Assembly (NCBI GenBank): GCA_018398765.1
Contig: JAHBMJ010002144.1
Span: forward strand, 1 to 22,292
From: Chromera velia
Lineage: Eukaryota > Sar > Chromeraceae
Reading direction: 5' to 3'
Length of the DNA: 22,292 nt
Positions 1-10,017 of the stretch are shown piece after piece (position 1 is the stretch's first letter; each line of letters starts with the position of its first letter). Both the position numbers and the translations under genes were made by a program. The notes under the pieces are model-generated. The model saw nothing but the letters and a program-made list of their open reading frames with translations. It made no database searches and had not been told where the DNA came from.

Positions 1-3
1 TGT

Positions 4-50
4 AGTTACAATTATTAGAATTAATTGCAAACAATTATTGTTTGCCAGGA
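4..50 (+). repeat. Direct repeat copy A (TTGCAATTAATTGCAA-type)
   Basis: This segment runs from an ACAATTATTAG block through an AATTAATTGCAA core to ATTATTGTTTGCCAG. It matches positions 350-403 apart from small indels. The core is palindromic. It may be the end of a decayed mobile element, but no target-site duplication or transposase was seen. Confidence 0.5.
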
Positions 51-349
51 GCGGGCGAGAGGCAATTAGTTGCAATTAATTGCGATTTTTCTTTATGCGT
101 TGTTTATGTGTTGCTATGTGTTGTTCATATATTGCCATGTGTTGTTTGGGCGTGTTTAGGTACTGTTTGGTAAATTTTACAACAGTTTACACAGTTTAAA
201 ACATGAAACACCAAGTTGCAAGTCGTAAAACGTTTGTTTTAGATGATTTATAATCATTTTATTTCATAAATGCTTATATTTGAGTTGGTATTTCATTATA
301 CACTGTCATCTGATACCCCAATTCGCTTAATAACTACATATTTGAGTCT

Positions 350-403
350 GATTACAATTATTAGCAATTAATTGCAATGATTGCAATTATTGTTTGGCCA
401 GAC
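350..403 (+). repeat. Direct repeat copy B
   Basis: This is the second copy of the 4-50 element, with the same order of blocks: ACAATTATTAG, the AATTAATTGCAA palindrome, and ATTATTGTTTGGCCAG. It carries a few inserted bases in the centre. The family and origin are unknown. Confidence 0.5.
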
Positions 404-904
404 TTCCTTGAAGCAATGGGCACTGCAATTTAATTACTCCTAGCACTGTGTACGTCAGGCAGCTAGATTGCTAATAAACCTGCTAATAATAGGGGTATTA
501 TTTTGGCTCATTACTATATAGGCTCATTAGATATAGAATTTCTGCAGCAGTTTTTGAATTTAATATAATTTAATTGCGAAGAGGGTCTATCAATTAAAAC
601 AGTTAATTTAAAATCTATCTCCTGGAGACCTGGTCTATCTTGCGATCTATACAAAGTAATAATTGAAAGTATAAGATTAAAACCTTGTGTAAAACCTGTT
701 GTATAATGTAGTGTACAACTAAGTGTATAAAACAAACTGAAAATCAGAAGATGTATGTATATAGTGTAGGAACACTGCTTTGTATTAAAAGCTGGTTTTA
801 ATATTTAAGTTTTTTTTACTCTGACAAAAAAAACGTATATTACTTGAAAATATATTTAGAAATGATAAGTAGAATCAGCGTTTCTAGACACCACAGCGTT
901 TGTG

Positions 905-1075
905 TATAAACGCCGCGGTGAGCCCGAAGGGCGCACCGCGGCGCGCCGCGGGGAAAAAATTTAGAGGAGAAGGGGAGGACCGCGACGCGCCGCGGAGCGG
1001 CGCGGTGCCGGTCGAACAAGTTTCCGTGGTGGGTCCACCGCGCAGCGGCGGGACCGTCGCCTTTCTCTCTCCGTG
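905..1075. repeat. GC-rich palindromic cluster in AT-rich DNA
   Basis: An abrupt GC-rich island lies in AT-rich flanks. Positions 911-920 (CGCCGCGGTG) pair perfectly with 934-943, enclosing an inner GCCC-GAA-GGGC hairpin. Positions 986-993 pair with 997-1004 (8 bp, GGA loop). ORFs on both strands cross the island, but their content is arginine, alanine and proline runs forced by composition, so I do not call them genes. It may be a mobile GC cluster or a structured RNA. Confidence 0.55.
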
Positions 1076-1475
1076 GCGGCATCAAAAAAAAAAAAATGGA
1101 TCATCGAGATCGAGTCCGCCAAGTGTTGCTCTGACAGCTTTCAGTCCAGAGAGCTGTACAAATTCCCCGCCTTTTCCCTCTTTTCTCTGTCAGATCTATG
1201 ATTTGATTGATTAATATTATATTTAACAATGCCGAACAATGTTTTATGCTGTGCACATTCATGAATAATCATTTTAATATAGTTTGATTCATTTTTATTA
1301 CTACTCATTTAGATATATTGAGGGTTATTGAATCTAATATTGAATAATAGTTCAATTGATGATCTAGTTGATGATGTGTATATAGTTTTTCTTTTTATTA
1401 CCTGACTTAATAGTCATTTTATTCTTAAAACGCCTTAACCGGCTTTTATAGAATAGGATGGGATTTATATTTCGG

Positions 1476-1544
1476 GCCACCTCACGGTCCACTGCCAGGC
1501 CTCGACTTGCACCTTGAGAGGCACGGTTGTCGCCGTGGGGTGGC
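1476..1544 (+). other. Self-complementary element, possible structured RNA
   Basis: Positions 1476-1487 (GCCACCTCACGG) pair with 1533-1544 (CCGTGGGGTGGC) over 12 positions. The one imperfect pair is a U-G wobble if the plus strand is transcribed. Inside, 1499-1503 (GCCTC) pairs with 1518-1522 (GAGGC). The length of about 70 nt recalls a small RNA, but the unbroken outer stem and lack of a tRNA cloverleaf argue against a tRNA. No promoter was identified. Confidence 0.3.
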
Positions 1545-1567
1545 AAACGGTCAGAAATAGGCTAGAA

Positions 1568-1587
1568 CCGCGGCGTTAGCGCCGCGG
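1568..1587. repeat. Perfect GC hairpin, 8-bp stem
   Basis: CCGCGGCG, loop TTAG, then CGCCGCGG form a perfect 8-bp stem. It shares the CCGCGG core with the cluster at 905-1075 and is likewise surrounded by AT-rich DNA, so the two may belong to one dispersed GC-cluster family. Confidence 0.5.
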
Positions 1588-2208
1588 AAAGCTTGGGCAG
1601 GCACCGCGGCTGCGCCCTGGTGCTCACCAAAGCTACTCTAGAAACACTGAGTAGAATATATAGTATAATGGGCTGAATAGCAAGAAGCAGAAACTACAGC
1701 GGAAAATGTTTGCTGGTAAATAGGTAGGTAAACCGATATGCTACGGCACACTGTACGTCAGACACTGGCAGCTCGGGCAAAACCGCAACTGATTGCGACT
1801 AGCGATTATAGAAGGCTAGTTTTTTAAAAAAACTTTTACTACTACACAGTTTAAAAATTTTGAGTGGTAATTTTCTAGGTAATTTTCTGAAACATCAGCT
1901 CAGTGTAAACCTTGTACCGGTTTGCTTCCTCTCACTAGTGATTTCAATGCTTTCATGTGCTGAATTCAATCAAAAACAAGTGTTTTTACTGTTTGAACCA
2001 GTCAAATGCCGAGTTTTGCGTCACTTCCACAAGTCAAACACAATGCACAGTCGTGCGTCAAATGCAGAGGCGTGCGCCGCATCTCAAACAGACTCAGGGG
2101 GCCTTTTCTGCAGCCACAGGCGTGCTTTCCGCCTTTTGAATCTACTCCACAAGCAAGTACAAGCAGGAGGGGCGTAAGTGTTAACAGCAGATTGGAGCTC
2201 CAGGGAAA

Positions 2209-3213
2209 TCAGCTGCAAGAAAGGGGGTTCCTGACCTTCTCGAGGGTTTCCGTAAGAAGCGCGAGGTCATGATCTTCATCAGACTGTGCCTCACGCTGCT
2301 TCGTTGCTGTCTGACGGAAGGAGGCTTTTTCGAGGTCCGCAGCGGCAGCGGTGGGATCAGAGAGAAGTGTTCCTTTCAGCGCCATTCCCTCGACCGAGTA
2401 AGGGGGCAATCCTGTCGAGAGATTTCTTGATCAAGGGAGTCGCAATTTTCCATCGGCCTCGTGAGAAGCAACTCACTTGCTGTCACGTGTTTCGAGTAGC
2501 TGACCCGGTTGTTTCGGAGCCTCGTTGGGCACGTAAAGCGGTGCCCCGTGCAGCGAGAAGAGGTTCGCGGTCTTCTGGCGCATTCTCTCCCTGGCAAAAA
2601 AGAGCAGAGGTGCATCTGGTGGCATTCAGAAGTTCTCGGATTGGAGTTTTCCTGCTGGCACCAAAGACCAGTTTCACCAGAGGCCGATTTCGGGTCGAAG
2701 CAGAAATGAACCGACCGGTCAGCCAAGTTTTCCTCGAGTTCGTTGAACTGCAATGCGGGATTCATTTCTCGATATCGACAACTGCAGAACGTATGTGGAG
2801 AGGCCTCACAAATCGCCATCACCCTCTATGACCTACTTGCTGGCGGATATCACGCTTCAGTTCCTGCGGAGAGCACTCAAAACGATCCAGACAAAGATCC
2901 CCGAAAACGTTTCCGTGGTGAGGATTGAATCAGTGAAGACACAGCATCTATATAGCTCACCAGTCTCAGCCGATTCATGTCTGCCTTGCTCATTGCGTAC
3001 TTCTTGCTCTGCAATGATCAGGTTGCGCATGGAAGGAGGGGTATGCTTCATTTTCAGGCGACGTTGTGTTCGAAAACCCAAGGTCATTTAGAGTCCGTTG
3101 ACCGGCATAATCTTCACGTCCACATTGGGCCCAAATATTGCCGCCTGAATCGAACTCGCCAGCAAGGCACACGAACTAGCATACGAAAGCAAGAAAGCGT
3201 AAGCCGTCTTCAT
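2209..3213 (-). CDS. Small secreted or organelle-targeted protein, six exons, unknown family
   Basis: I assembled this gene from small exons on the minus strand: 3213-3103, 3008-2961, 2863-2837, 2747-2716, 2590-2505 and 2411-2209. Introns are 94, 97, 89, 125 and 93 nt, all GT-AG, with donors GTCAAC, GTGAGC, GTAGGT, GTCGGT and GTCAGC, and phases that join in frame to give 168 aa. Residues 1-24 form a clear signal peptide (MKTAYAFLLS start, then an Ala/Ser/Leu core ending SIQA). The mature part is charged and probably helical (FNELEENLADRERMRQKTAN spans a junction), followed by a Pro-rich stretch (PLYVPNEAPKQPG) and an Ala/Glu/Lys-rich tail. I do not recognise the family. Export is inferred from the leader, and plastid targeting cannot be excluded. 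The 3' end is uncertain: I chose read-through to the stop at 2209, but a donor at 2294 (GTGAGG) joined to an acceptor ending at 2213 would give an 82-nt intron and a stop at 2181. A competing acceptor near 2652 would change the frame of exon 5. Confidence 0.62.
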
Positions 3214-4740
3214 CTTCCTCTGGAACTTTGTGGCGAAGTTCTGCTGGTGACTGAATCGTCTGTCTGACTCAAATGGCTTCGAAGATGGAACCTGTTCAAT
3301 CGAACAGTTGCACTTTGGAGGCTGTCGATCGATCGAGTTGGCCGGCAGCTCGGAATCCAGACCGGCCGGTTGCCCTTTACGTATTAATACAATTCAGCCG
3401 TGGGTACGGTAGGTACGGTACAGTATTATTAATATCAACATTACCCATTGGACCATTTCGAGGTATATATATATAGTCCCTGCATGCGCAACGCGTACAT
3501 CGTGCAACACCAAATGCAGCTGTTAGCTATATAGCTGTCTTGACGCGTGCATTGCATGGGTGTTGCATGCATGTGTTCTTGACGCGTGCATGAATTTGCT
3601 GTGTTGCACTTCGCTTTCACACCCACAGCTATCGATGTATATATATACATGCGTAAACGCGTTCCATATATATATGAGCCCCCGTGGAGGAGGGCGATTG
3701 GGCCATGATGTGTTGTTGCGTATTGAAATCTTGCTGTACATCAAATACATCGGTCGGATCACTACTCAAGGTTTGGGCGTGCAAAAACGAGCATGCAACA
3801 CTTGCAACAGATCGGAACAAAACGGAGAGGAAGGGACTTGAATCGATCCGTCCAAACTTGATTCGATCATTGCGTTGTGAGCAGTCTGCCTGGTCTTCAC
3901 GCATCCTCCCAGTTGGATCGATCAAGGCCGTGAAGCGCCCTCCCCCGTCGTAGTGGCTGTAGTGCCACTGTGCTCAGTGTCACTCGTATATATATCCATC
4001 GAGAATTTCCGAGAATAGAGGATGCTGTCAAACACAGAACCTCCTGAAGCCTCAAACTTTGAAATTCAGTAATTTTCGAAATATGATTGAGCCAGGACGG
4101 TTCAAACTTGCTCAAAGCTCTCAAGGAGGGCCGAACACTCACAGGCCAGTGAACGAGAGGTCGCTCCAAGCACTTTTTCAGAATGGTACAACCCACTGTC
4201 GATTCCACTCGGAAAGACACCAATGCAGCGAGATGTGGGTACGAGAGCAGCTCTGGCTTTCGCGTTTTGAATTTCTGTTGGCTCACCTCAACACAATTGG
4301 ATGAAGAAGCGACGCTTGTCCAAAGTCCGCTCAGCATAAAGCAGGCGCCCGGAAGACTACTGCGTTAATTGAGTCACTGCAACTCTGCATGTACGAATGA
4401 TGCAACACTGCATCCCTGCGCTCTCTTGATTGGGTGATGGGTGATGGCCATGCATTGTGATCGATGGAACCACCCCACCCCGACCCCTACCTTCCGCCCC
4501 CCCCACGTCGAAACACCCCACCAGAACAACCGCACCAAGCCCACCCACCCCCCAACGCCACACCTCCCACCACCACCACCACCCCACAACCCCAGTTGTG
4601 CTTCATTTCCGGGTAACGAGATGTTCCACAAACGAAAGGTCCTTTACAATCCGTTGACTGACGGACATGATCTGAGCTTCGAGCGGGAGAGCTGCGAACG
4701 TCAACAGCGTGAAGCTTCAACGAAATGAGCAGTAAGAAAA
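3214..4740. other. Intergenic, simple-sequence and low-complexity DNA
   Basis: This stretch lies upstream of the small secreted-protein gene. It holds short TA runs (around 3463-3475 and 3640-3675) that could serve as TATA-like elements, a repeated TCTTGACGCGTGCAT block (near 3537 and 3577), and a Pro/His-coding CCACC-rich tract at 4470-4600. ORFs of 60-146 codons occur on both strands without family motifs or splice-supported extensions. No gene is called. Confidence 0.5.
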
Positions 4741-4965
4741 GGCTTTCCCTTGGGTCTAGTACCTGGTCAGCTGTCAGCGGAAAATACAGAAAGGCCCCTC
4801 TCTATGTGTCGCACATGCACCACGTCCCTCACTCCTTGTGTCTCTTCCACGGCGCCACCGTCCCGCCCCCCCTCTCCCTATCTCCCTCTCTCGCTCTCTG
4901 ACTCGGTGCCTTCCTGTCTTTCTCTCGCCCTCTCGTCGGATTCGATTCCCTTGTCTTAAAGGTTT

Positions 4966-5027
4966 CGTAAGCCGTCTTTATCTTAGCATCAACAGCTAGC
5001 TACTTCCGCTTCCTCTGGAACGTTTTG
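4966..5027 (-). repeat. Partial duplicate of the 3.2-kb gene start, interrupted
   Basis: Positions 4966-4984 match 3198-3216 with one mismatch, and 5012-5021 match 3217-3226. The two blocks are separated here by 27 nt that are absent from the other copy. In the 3.2-kb gene this sequence spans the start codon and the leader immediately upstream. Here the mismatch turns the ATG into ATA and the downstream coding sequence is unrelated, so it looks like a broken duplicate fragment rather than a second gene. Confidence 0.5.
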
Positions 5028-5076
5028 GGCTGCGCGCCTCCCTTTCCGAAGTCTCCGTATTCCATCTCTTCTCGGT

Positions 5077-5889
5077 TTGAACCTTTTGCCTGCCCCTGCG
5101 CTCTTGTGTGCCCGCTTTCTTAAGTTGTGGATTGCCCTGAGTCGTTCCCCTCTTCTCATCCCTCAAGCTCTGTTAAACGTCTGGAGGGGGCGCGAAGGAC
5201 ATCGATCAAGACGGACAGTGAATAATTTATTCAGGTGGGCCGATCTCGAACTCTTGACGTCTCTTCCGCTGGAGGTCCCCAGAAGAAACTCAGTCGGACA
5301 GAACCTTTTTGTGCAAGCAAAGATGAAGGATGCAGTAGGGAAAGACTATCTGAGAAGGACTGAACAAGGAGATGACTCACGTTTCCCTCTAGCCTCCCGT
5401 CTTTCCGGTCTTCAGAGAGCTTTCCCTTCCCCTTCTAGATCCTGCTTTTTCCTTCTTTCTTCTCTGTCGGGGGACAAGGTTAGGGTGCGCGGTCTCCCAA
5501 GAATGGCATTGCATGAACAAATTGAGCCGCTGATCAGAACCCTCTCATTCAACAGACAAAGCGAGGGGGCGGGGGCATTCTCTGAAGTCTTGTGTAAGGA
5601 GTCTTCTTGCACACAGGCAAGAAAATTTGATGACCTGTGGCACAGGTTGTCGGTATGTCCTCGCTGGTCCACGGTGAGGGAAAGACCGCAACGGGTGGGG
5701 GGATCGCAAAACGTTGGACAGTCAGGTTCCGGGCTCAGGAGAAATCGACGCAAGGAATCGGGCATAGAAGGAGCTGATCAATGCACGACGGAGGCAAGGA
5801 ATTGGTCGTGGTTTGGCCTCAAAACGGAGCCGCAGAAAGCGGCTGACATTATTCGCGAGCTTTGTATTTCAATCTATTCACCCAAGTAA
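5077..5889 (+). CDS. Hypothetical ORF, doubtful
   Basis: This is an uninterrupted frame of 270 codons. Its first in-frame ATG is at 5323, which would give 188 aa. No domain, signal peptide, membrane segment or repeat is recognisable. The product is rich in Arg, Ser and Leu and carries five Trp. The length is more than expected by chance in unbiased sequence, but the region is GC-rich and has an opposing 117-codon ORF at 5412-5765, so it could be non-coding. It ends just before the AT-rich block starting near 6060. The neighbours give no functional hint. Confidence 0.22.
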   Translation: MNLLPAPALLCARFLKLWIALSRSPLLIPQALLNVWRGREGHRSRRTVNNLFRWADLELLTSLPLEVPRRNSVGQNLFVQAKMKDAVGKDYLRRTEQGDDSRFPLASRLSGLQRAFPSPSRSCFFLLSSLSGDKVRVRGLPRMALHEQIEPLIRTLSFNRQSEGAGAFSEVLCKESSCTQARKFDDLWHRLSVCPRWSTVRERPQRVGGSQNVGQSGSGLRRNRRKESGIEGADQCTTEARNWSWFGLKTEPQKAADIIRELCISIYSPK

Positions 5890-6252
5890 TACGACTTCCT
5901 CTTTGCAGCTTATAGAGACGCATCCCCCTCCTTTTTGCATAGCTTTTTGCTATGTTGAAGTCTTTTATTGGCCTACAGTCTCTCGCTTCGCGGAGCCAGC
6001 TCCATGAAAAAGACATGCATTCATGCACTTAAACTGCCAGAAGCTCGGCTCCACCTGGCTTGGTCATTCCTAGAGTCATTCAATACATTGTTTGTAATAA
6101 TAGCGTTTAAAATGTAGATTAATTGTTGTTAAAATAACCAGGCCGCCTAGAACAATGCTGAGAAAATATAATACATACCTGTATGGTATATGTTTTATAT
6201 AATTCTAAATTTAGTTTTAAATATAATTAAATAATAATTCTAGGCCATGCAC

Positions 6253-6320
6253 TCTAAAGTTAAAAAGAAAGAAAGAAAGAAAATTTGTCTAAGTTTTCTT
6301 TGTTTGAAGCTTTATTAGGA
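6253..6320 (+). repeat. Dispersed AAAG-rich repeat, copy 1
   Basis: A TAAAGTTA block is followed by (AAAG)n, then TAAGTTTTCTTT and an AAG-TTTAT tail. The same blocks recur in the same order at 7051-7122 with substitutions, suggesting an old dispersed element rather than only a microsatellite. Confidence 0.4.
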
Positions 6321-7050
6321 AAACAAGCCAAATTAGGTCCCCTGTTTCATTCAAATAGAAAAACTAGGTTGTTTACTAAACCTTTTATAAGCCTAGAACG
6401 TTTTAAACCCTAAATATAATATAAAATAATACAATTAGCAATTTTGTTCCCTAAAATATCAAGCACAATCTCAATTTTTTTTTTCTTTTTTTCTGGTCAT
6501 CTAACACAATCTCACCTATAACTTTCACACGCTGCTGTCGATGTCTTTGCGCTAGTTGAAGAGCAGAGTCGTCTCTTTGTTCTGCTCTTTCATGAACATA
6601 CGCGCTTAGGAAGTGTCAAATGTTCAACGCCGGTCCGTTCCGAACGTGGAGATCATATACAACTTTCAGAGTACGACTTTTTTTTTATTTTTCCCCTTGG
6701 AGATGCGTGCTGAAGGAATGTGTATGCATGTATGTATGCATGTTCGGCCACTCCGGTGGTCTAGCCTTTTAGGCGGCCACTGATAGCTTGAGAAAGACCT
6801 AAAGAAAGACTCGATCGCTAGCTCGATCGGCGGGCTTCTAAAGCAAAAATTCATTGAATTCTATTCTTCAAATTCTTGGTACCGCACATCTATCTACATG
6901 TTGAAAACAGTTACGATAACTTCTTTTATGTTAATCGCATTGAATGAACTGTTTATAATGGCTACATATGCTAGACATTGCTAGTCCGTATGCTAGCAAC
7001 CTAGCTAGCAACCTAGCATCAAAGCTTTCATTTGAATGTGATTTTCATTT

Positions 7051-7122
7051 ATAAAGTTAGAAAGAATTAAAGAAAGAAAGAAAGAAAGCTGGCCTGAGTT
7101 TTCTTTTTTTAAAGTTTTACAG
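7051..7122 (+). repeat. Dispersed AAAG-rich repeat, copy 2
   Basis: This is the second copy of the 6253-6320 element: TAAAGTTAGAAAGA, (AAAG)n, TGAGTTTTCTTT and AAAGTTTTA. It has no coding content. Confidence 0.4.
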
Positions 7123-7680
7123 TGTATAGCGTAGTGATAATTTAGATTAGAAATAATATAACATATAGACACAGGCTCATACAGCTATGAATAACAAATA
7201 CCGGATTCTGACAGTGAGATTGAACAACTTTTAAAATATTAAAGACTAAGCTGCATGTGACTTCTACCAACTTTTGAAGTAACTTAAAACAAACATAACT
7301 AAAAGCAGAACATGTCCCGGTAGATGCATATTGCACTCATAGATATGAGTATATATATTCAAATTCCTAAAACCTACTAAAAAATTAATACACTAAATAT
7401 GGTATAAGTTGATGATGAAAATGATGATTATTGGGGGTTAGCTTTGCATGGCATGATATTCAATTGCAGCCACCTGGATCCTGACCTGATCAGGAATTTC
7501 AACTTTTATTTTTATGAAATTTTTGTGTCACAAAAGGTCGCAGAGGAATCATTCGATCAAAGCAATATTCTTGTGCCGTATATGCATGAAGAGGCGCCGT
7601 TCAGTGTTTTGATTGAATGACAGCTGCGCGTGCAATTCTGCGCACAGCCCAAAACTCTGGGCTATTGTACGTGTAGCAGT

Positions 7681-8201
7681 GGAGATTAAGAGCGTGCCCC
7701 CATGCTTCTGCTGGTACTGCACGCCGGAAATTCATTTCTTTTAAACCAACAATTGCAACGGAAACTTGAGACATTAGGATTGATTAATTGTATGCACAGA
7801 CAGATGCGGTGCATTCTACGAAACTTGAAAGGACCCCAACAACAGGAAAAGAGCCCGTCCAAGACGACGACATGCAGACGGGCTTGGCCTTGCAGCCTGT
7901 ATTTAAAGAACGTACCAATCACCCCACCACTCCCTTGAATTCTCTTTTCTTCATTGTCAATTAAACTGGCGCTATCGACCTCCGTCATCCACTCCCTGCA
8001 TGGTTATGCAGCTGCACGACCACAACTTGTGAATTAGGCAGGTACATCATTCGCACTCATGCGGACTTCGCCCTTCTTTTTCTCCGATCATAAAAACAAA
8101 GGGGTGCCGAGAGAAAGAAATGCAGCTCATTGAAGGTGCGCAGTCTCTGTCCTCGATTGCTTGACAAAGCAGTCGACAAAAGAAAATCCCACGCAGTTCC
8201 C

Positions 8202-8243
<42 letters not shown>

Positions 8244-8775
8244 ACTTGGTCGCTGTGTGCTCTTCTTGTTCAACTCCCTGAAGCTTGCAGACCGCCCCCA
8301 ATCGTTGAGATCCCAGGGCTGCCAGTAAAAAAGGACAAAGGAATTAATGCATGGGAAGGGCTGGAGAACAAGGCCTCAGCTGACAGCAACTGGAAGTCTC
8401 TCCTACGGACAAGTGTATTTATGAGAAAGAAAGCGCAATGATGGGTCGGAAGACTTTGGAAGACACGGGCGAAGAAAGTAAAATTACAGGTGTCTCCCTT
8501 GTTGCGATGCTGATATTAAAATGTGCTGTGAACATGTGGGAGGACTGGGGGAAGGAAGGCAGTAAGGGAGAAGGGAAGCGGGTAAAGAACACATAATCGG
8601 TGAAAGTTGGCTCATTTGATCTTGCTTCCTCTGACAGTTTCTATTCTTTGTCCGACAAAGTCTCTTAGTCGGAAAATTGAAGAAGCTTTACAACCGGAAA
8701 TAAAAAAACTCCCCCACCCATCCCCACCCCACCCTCTCCTCAGACGCTCTAGCTACATCTGTCTAGGATGTCAAA
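7681..8775. other. Intergenic and 3' flank of the membrane-protein gene
   Basis: No gene is called here. The ORFs at 7702-7938 plus, 7686-7988 minus and 8130-8441 plus lack family motifs, and the last is interrupted by a (GA)n tract at 8202-8241 that would encode Arg-Glu repeats. The last few hundred bases are probably the 3' untranslated region of the minus-strand gene ending at 8776. Confidence 0.5.
8202..8241. repeat. (GA)n microsatellite
   Basis: About 40 nt of nearly pure GA dinucleotide lie in intergenic DNA. Confidence 0.9.
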
Positions 8776-10017
8776 TCAGGACACATTGAGAGTCAGGAGT
8801 TTCCTGTCGTCTTCGGGGAGCCAATGCTCCAGCTCCCTTGCAGAATGCAAAGTGTTGTCTAAGAAGAGCCTTGAAGCCTCCATTCGGTTTTCGGCACTAC
8901 GCACCTCCTCCAAACAACGTGCGGCGTTCTCTCTTGCAGTTCGGAGAATTCGTGCGTGCCGCGCGGCCCTTGTGCGAGGCCTCGGCTGCCCATCTTCCGT
9001 CTCGCCATCGTTTTCACTGTCGACTGTACTGTCGCTCTCGCCCCCATCGCTTTCTGGTGCGTCGAGTAGAAACCTTTGTCGCGCTTCCTGCTCTCCGGCA
9101 ATGGCAACTCGCATCATGTAGGCCGTTGCCTTGGCGAGCGCAGCGTGTGTTGAGAGAAGGCAAAGCTTGCACCTTAAAAATGCGAATCGGGCATCCTGTA
9201 GGTCTCTCAACTTCTCTTTGGCGTACATGATGTTGGAGACAAACTGCTCCCTCGCTTTTACAGCCTGCACGTATGGGGTAAAAAGCAACACGCAGCCTTG
9301 CAAAAACATAATCGGATTCTAAAAAAAAGGATCCACAAATATATACTGACGGCAGCTGCCACCTCACACTGAGCGACAAAAAAAACAGGAGAGCAAAAAC
9401 AAAAATAATAGTTCTCTTCACCCCTCCCACTGACATTTGTTAGGTGGACGATGAGAAGCACGCAGATTAGTAGCCAGAGTCCCACAAGCAACGGGCTCTC
9501 GGGGAAAGCGGTCTCCGTGGGTTCTTCGTCCTTGTTACGAAAAAGGTACCGTGTCATGCCAGCCAGCAGCACGGAGCAACCCATCATGGCGAGCAAGAAG
9601 GGCAGCGCAAATAAAAAGAAGTCATTCTTAATAGGGTCCCGAAGGTAGTGCTGACAGAAATGTGGGTTGTTGTTTCTGCGAGAGACTTCTCCATCAATGC
9701 TGGCACGTCGTTCAGCCAAGAGTCTCGCAAGCTCCGCGAGCTGCTCGAAGGACCCTTCCATCCCGACTGTAAAATTAAGCCAACCAAGAAAATTTGGGCT
9801 GTCACACGGATACACCGAAGCAAGCAGTTTGCCTGTATGCTGTTTTCCTACCAAATTTCATGTGCACCCGGCAAGCAGTTGCATGGATTCTCGTGTCAAG
9901 TGCTCCCTGATTTTTTTCTAAGAATCTCTTTTCTGTGCTAAGGTACTTCTTCGTCGTGGTCTTTTCTAGCTGAGGGCCTGAGCTCACCAATTTTTCAAGC
10001 CTCCACCGTATGTCCAT
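8776..10017 (-). CDS. Predicted three-pass membrane protein, unknown family
   Basis: Three exons join in frame: 10017-9852, 9766-9435 and 9318-8776. The 85- and 116-nt introns have donors GTAGGA and GTCAGT and acceptors TTTTACAG and TTTTTTAG. The product is 346 aa from the ATG at 10017; an in-frame ATG at 10164 would give 395 aa. The first exon is Lys/Glu-rich. Exon 2 has a helical stretch (SFEQLAELARLLAERRAS), a conserved-looking NNNPHFCQHYLRDPIKNDFF segment, a membrane helix at about 105-127 and a second at 147-164. A third (about 169-184) begins just after the exon 2/3 junction, so the second and third make a tight hairpin around Asn-Asn-Pro that exists only after splicing. The last 160 residues are soluble: helical, then an acidic Ser/Asp/Glu linker, then a basic helix. 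I do not recognise the family. It lies divergent to the PKA regulatory subunit gene, sharing an upstream region of about 450 bp. Confidence 0.68.

Larger units (their letters stand above)
1..2180. other. AT-rich intergenic region, no convincing gene
   Basis: This stretch is mostly AT-rich with stop codons in all frames. Short open frames, for example at 1860-2177 plus, show no family motif and no splice-supported extension. It contains a diverged direct repeat (4-50 and 350-403), GC-rich palindromic clusters (about 905-1075 and 1560-1630) and a self-complementary element at 1476-1544. I see no tRNA, rRNA or transposase. Confidence 0.6.
5890..7680. other. AT-rich intergenic region
   Basis: This stretch is mostly AT-rich with no ORF above 64 codons and no recognisable gene. 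It contains two related AAAG-rich segments (6253-6320 and 7051-7122) and a short tandem of CTAGCAAC units near 6991-7018. Confidence 0.6.

Noticed and set aside
840-1214. Overlapping ORFs on both strands across the GC cluster
   Set aside because: The open frames follow from GC-rich palindromes; the products are Arg/Ala/Pro runs without motifs or splice support.
2213-2235. A 23-nt intron at the end of the small-exon gene
   Set aside because: GT-AG ends and frame allow it, but all its other introns are 89-125 nt; read-through or an 82-nt intron is more likely.
2376-2822. 148-codon minus ORF taken as one gene
   Set aside because: It reads through introns 3 to 5 of the spliced model and mixes frames; the joined exons make a more protein-like sequence.
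2286-2831. 181-codon plus-strand ORF
   Set aside because: It lies antisense to exons 4 to 6 of the minus-strand small-exon gene. It has no domain, and the minus strand gives coherent splice junctions and a signal peptide.
3897-4337. 146-codon minus ORF
   Set aside because: No family motif, no signal peptide and no splice-supported partners; opposing ORFs are present.
4441-4728. Pro/His-rich ORF
   Set aside because: A CCACC-rich low-complexity tract accounts for the composition.
6405-6415. Telomere-like ACCCTAAA
   Set aside because: A single occurrence with no tandem array.
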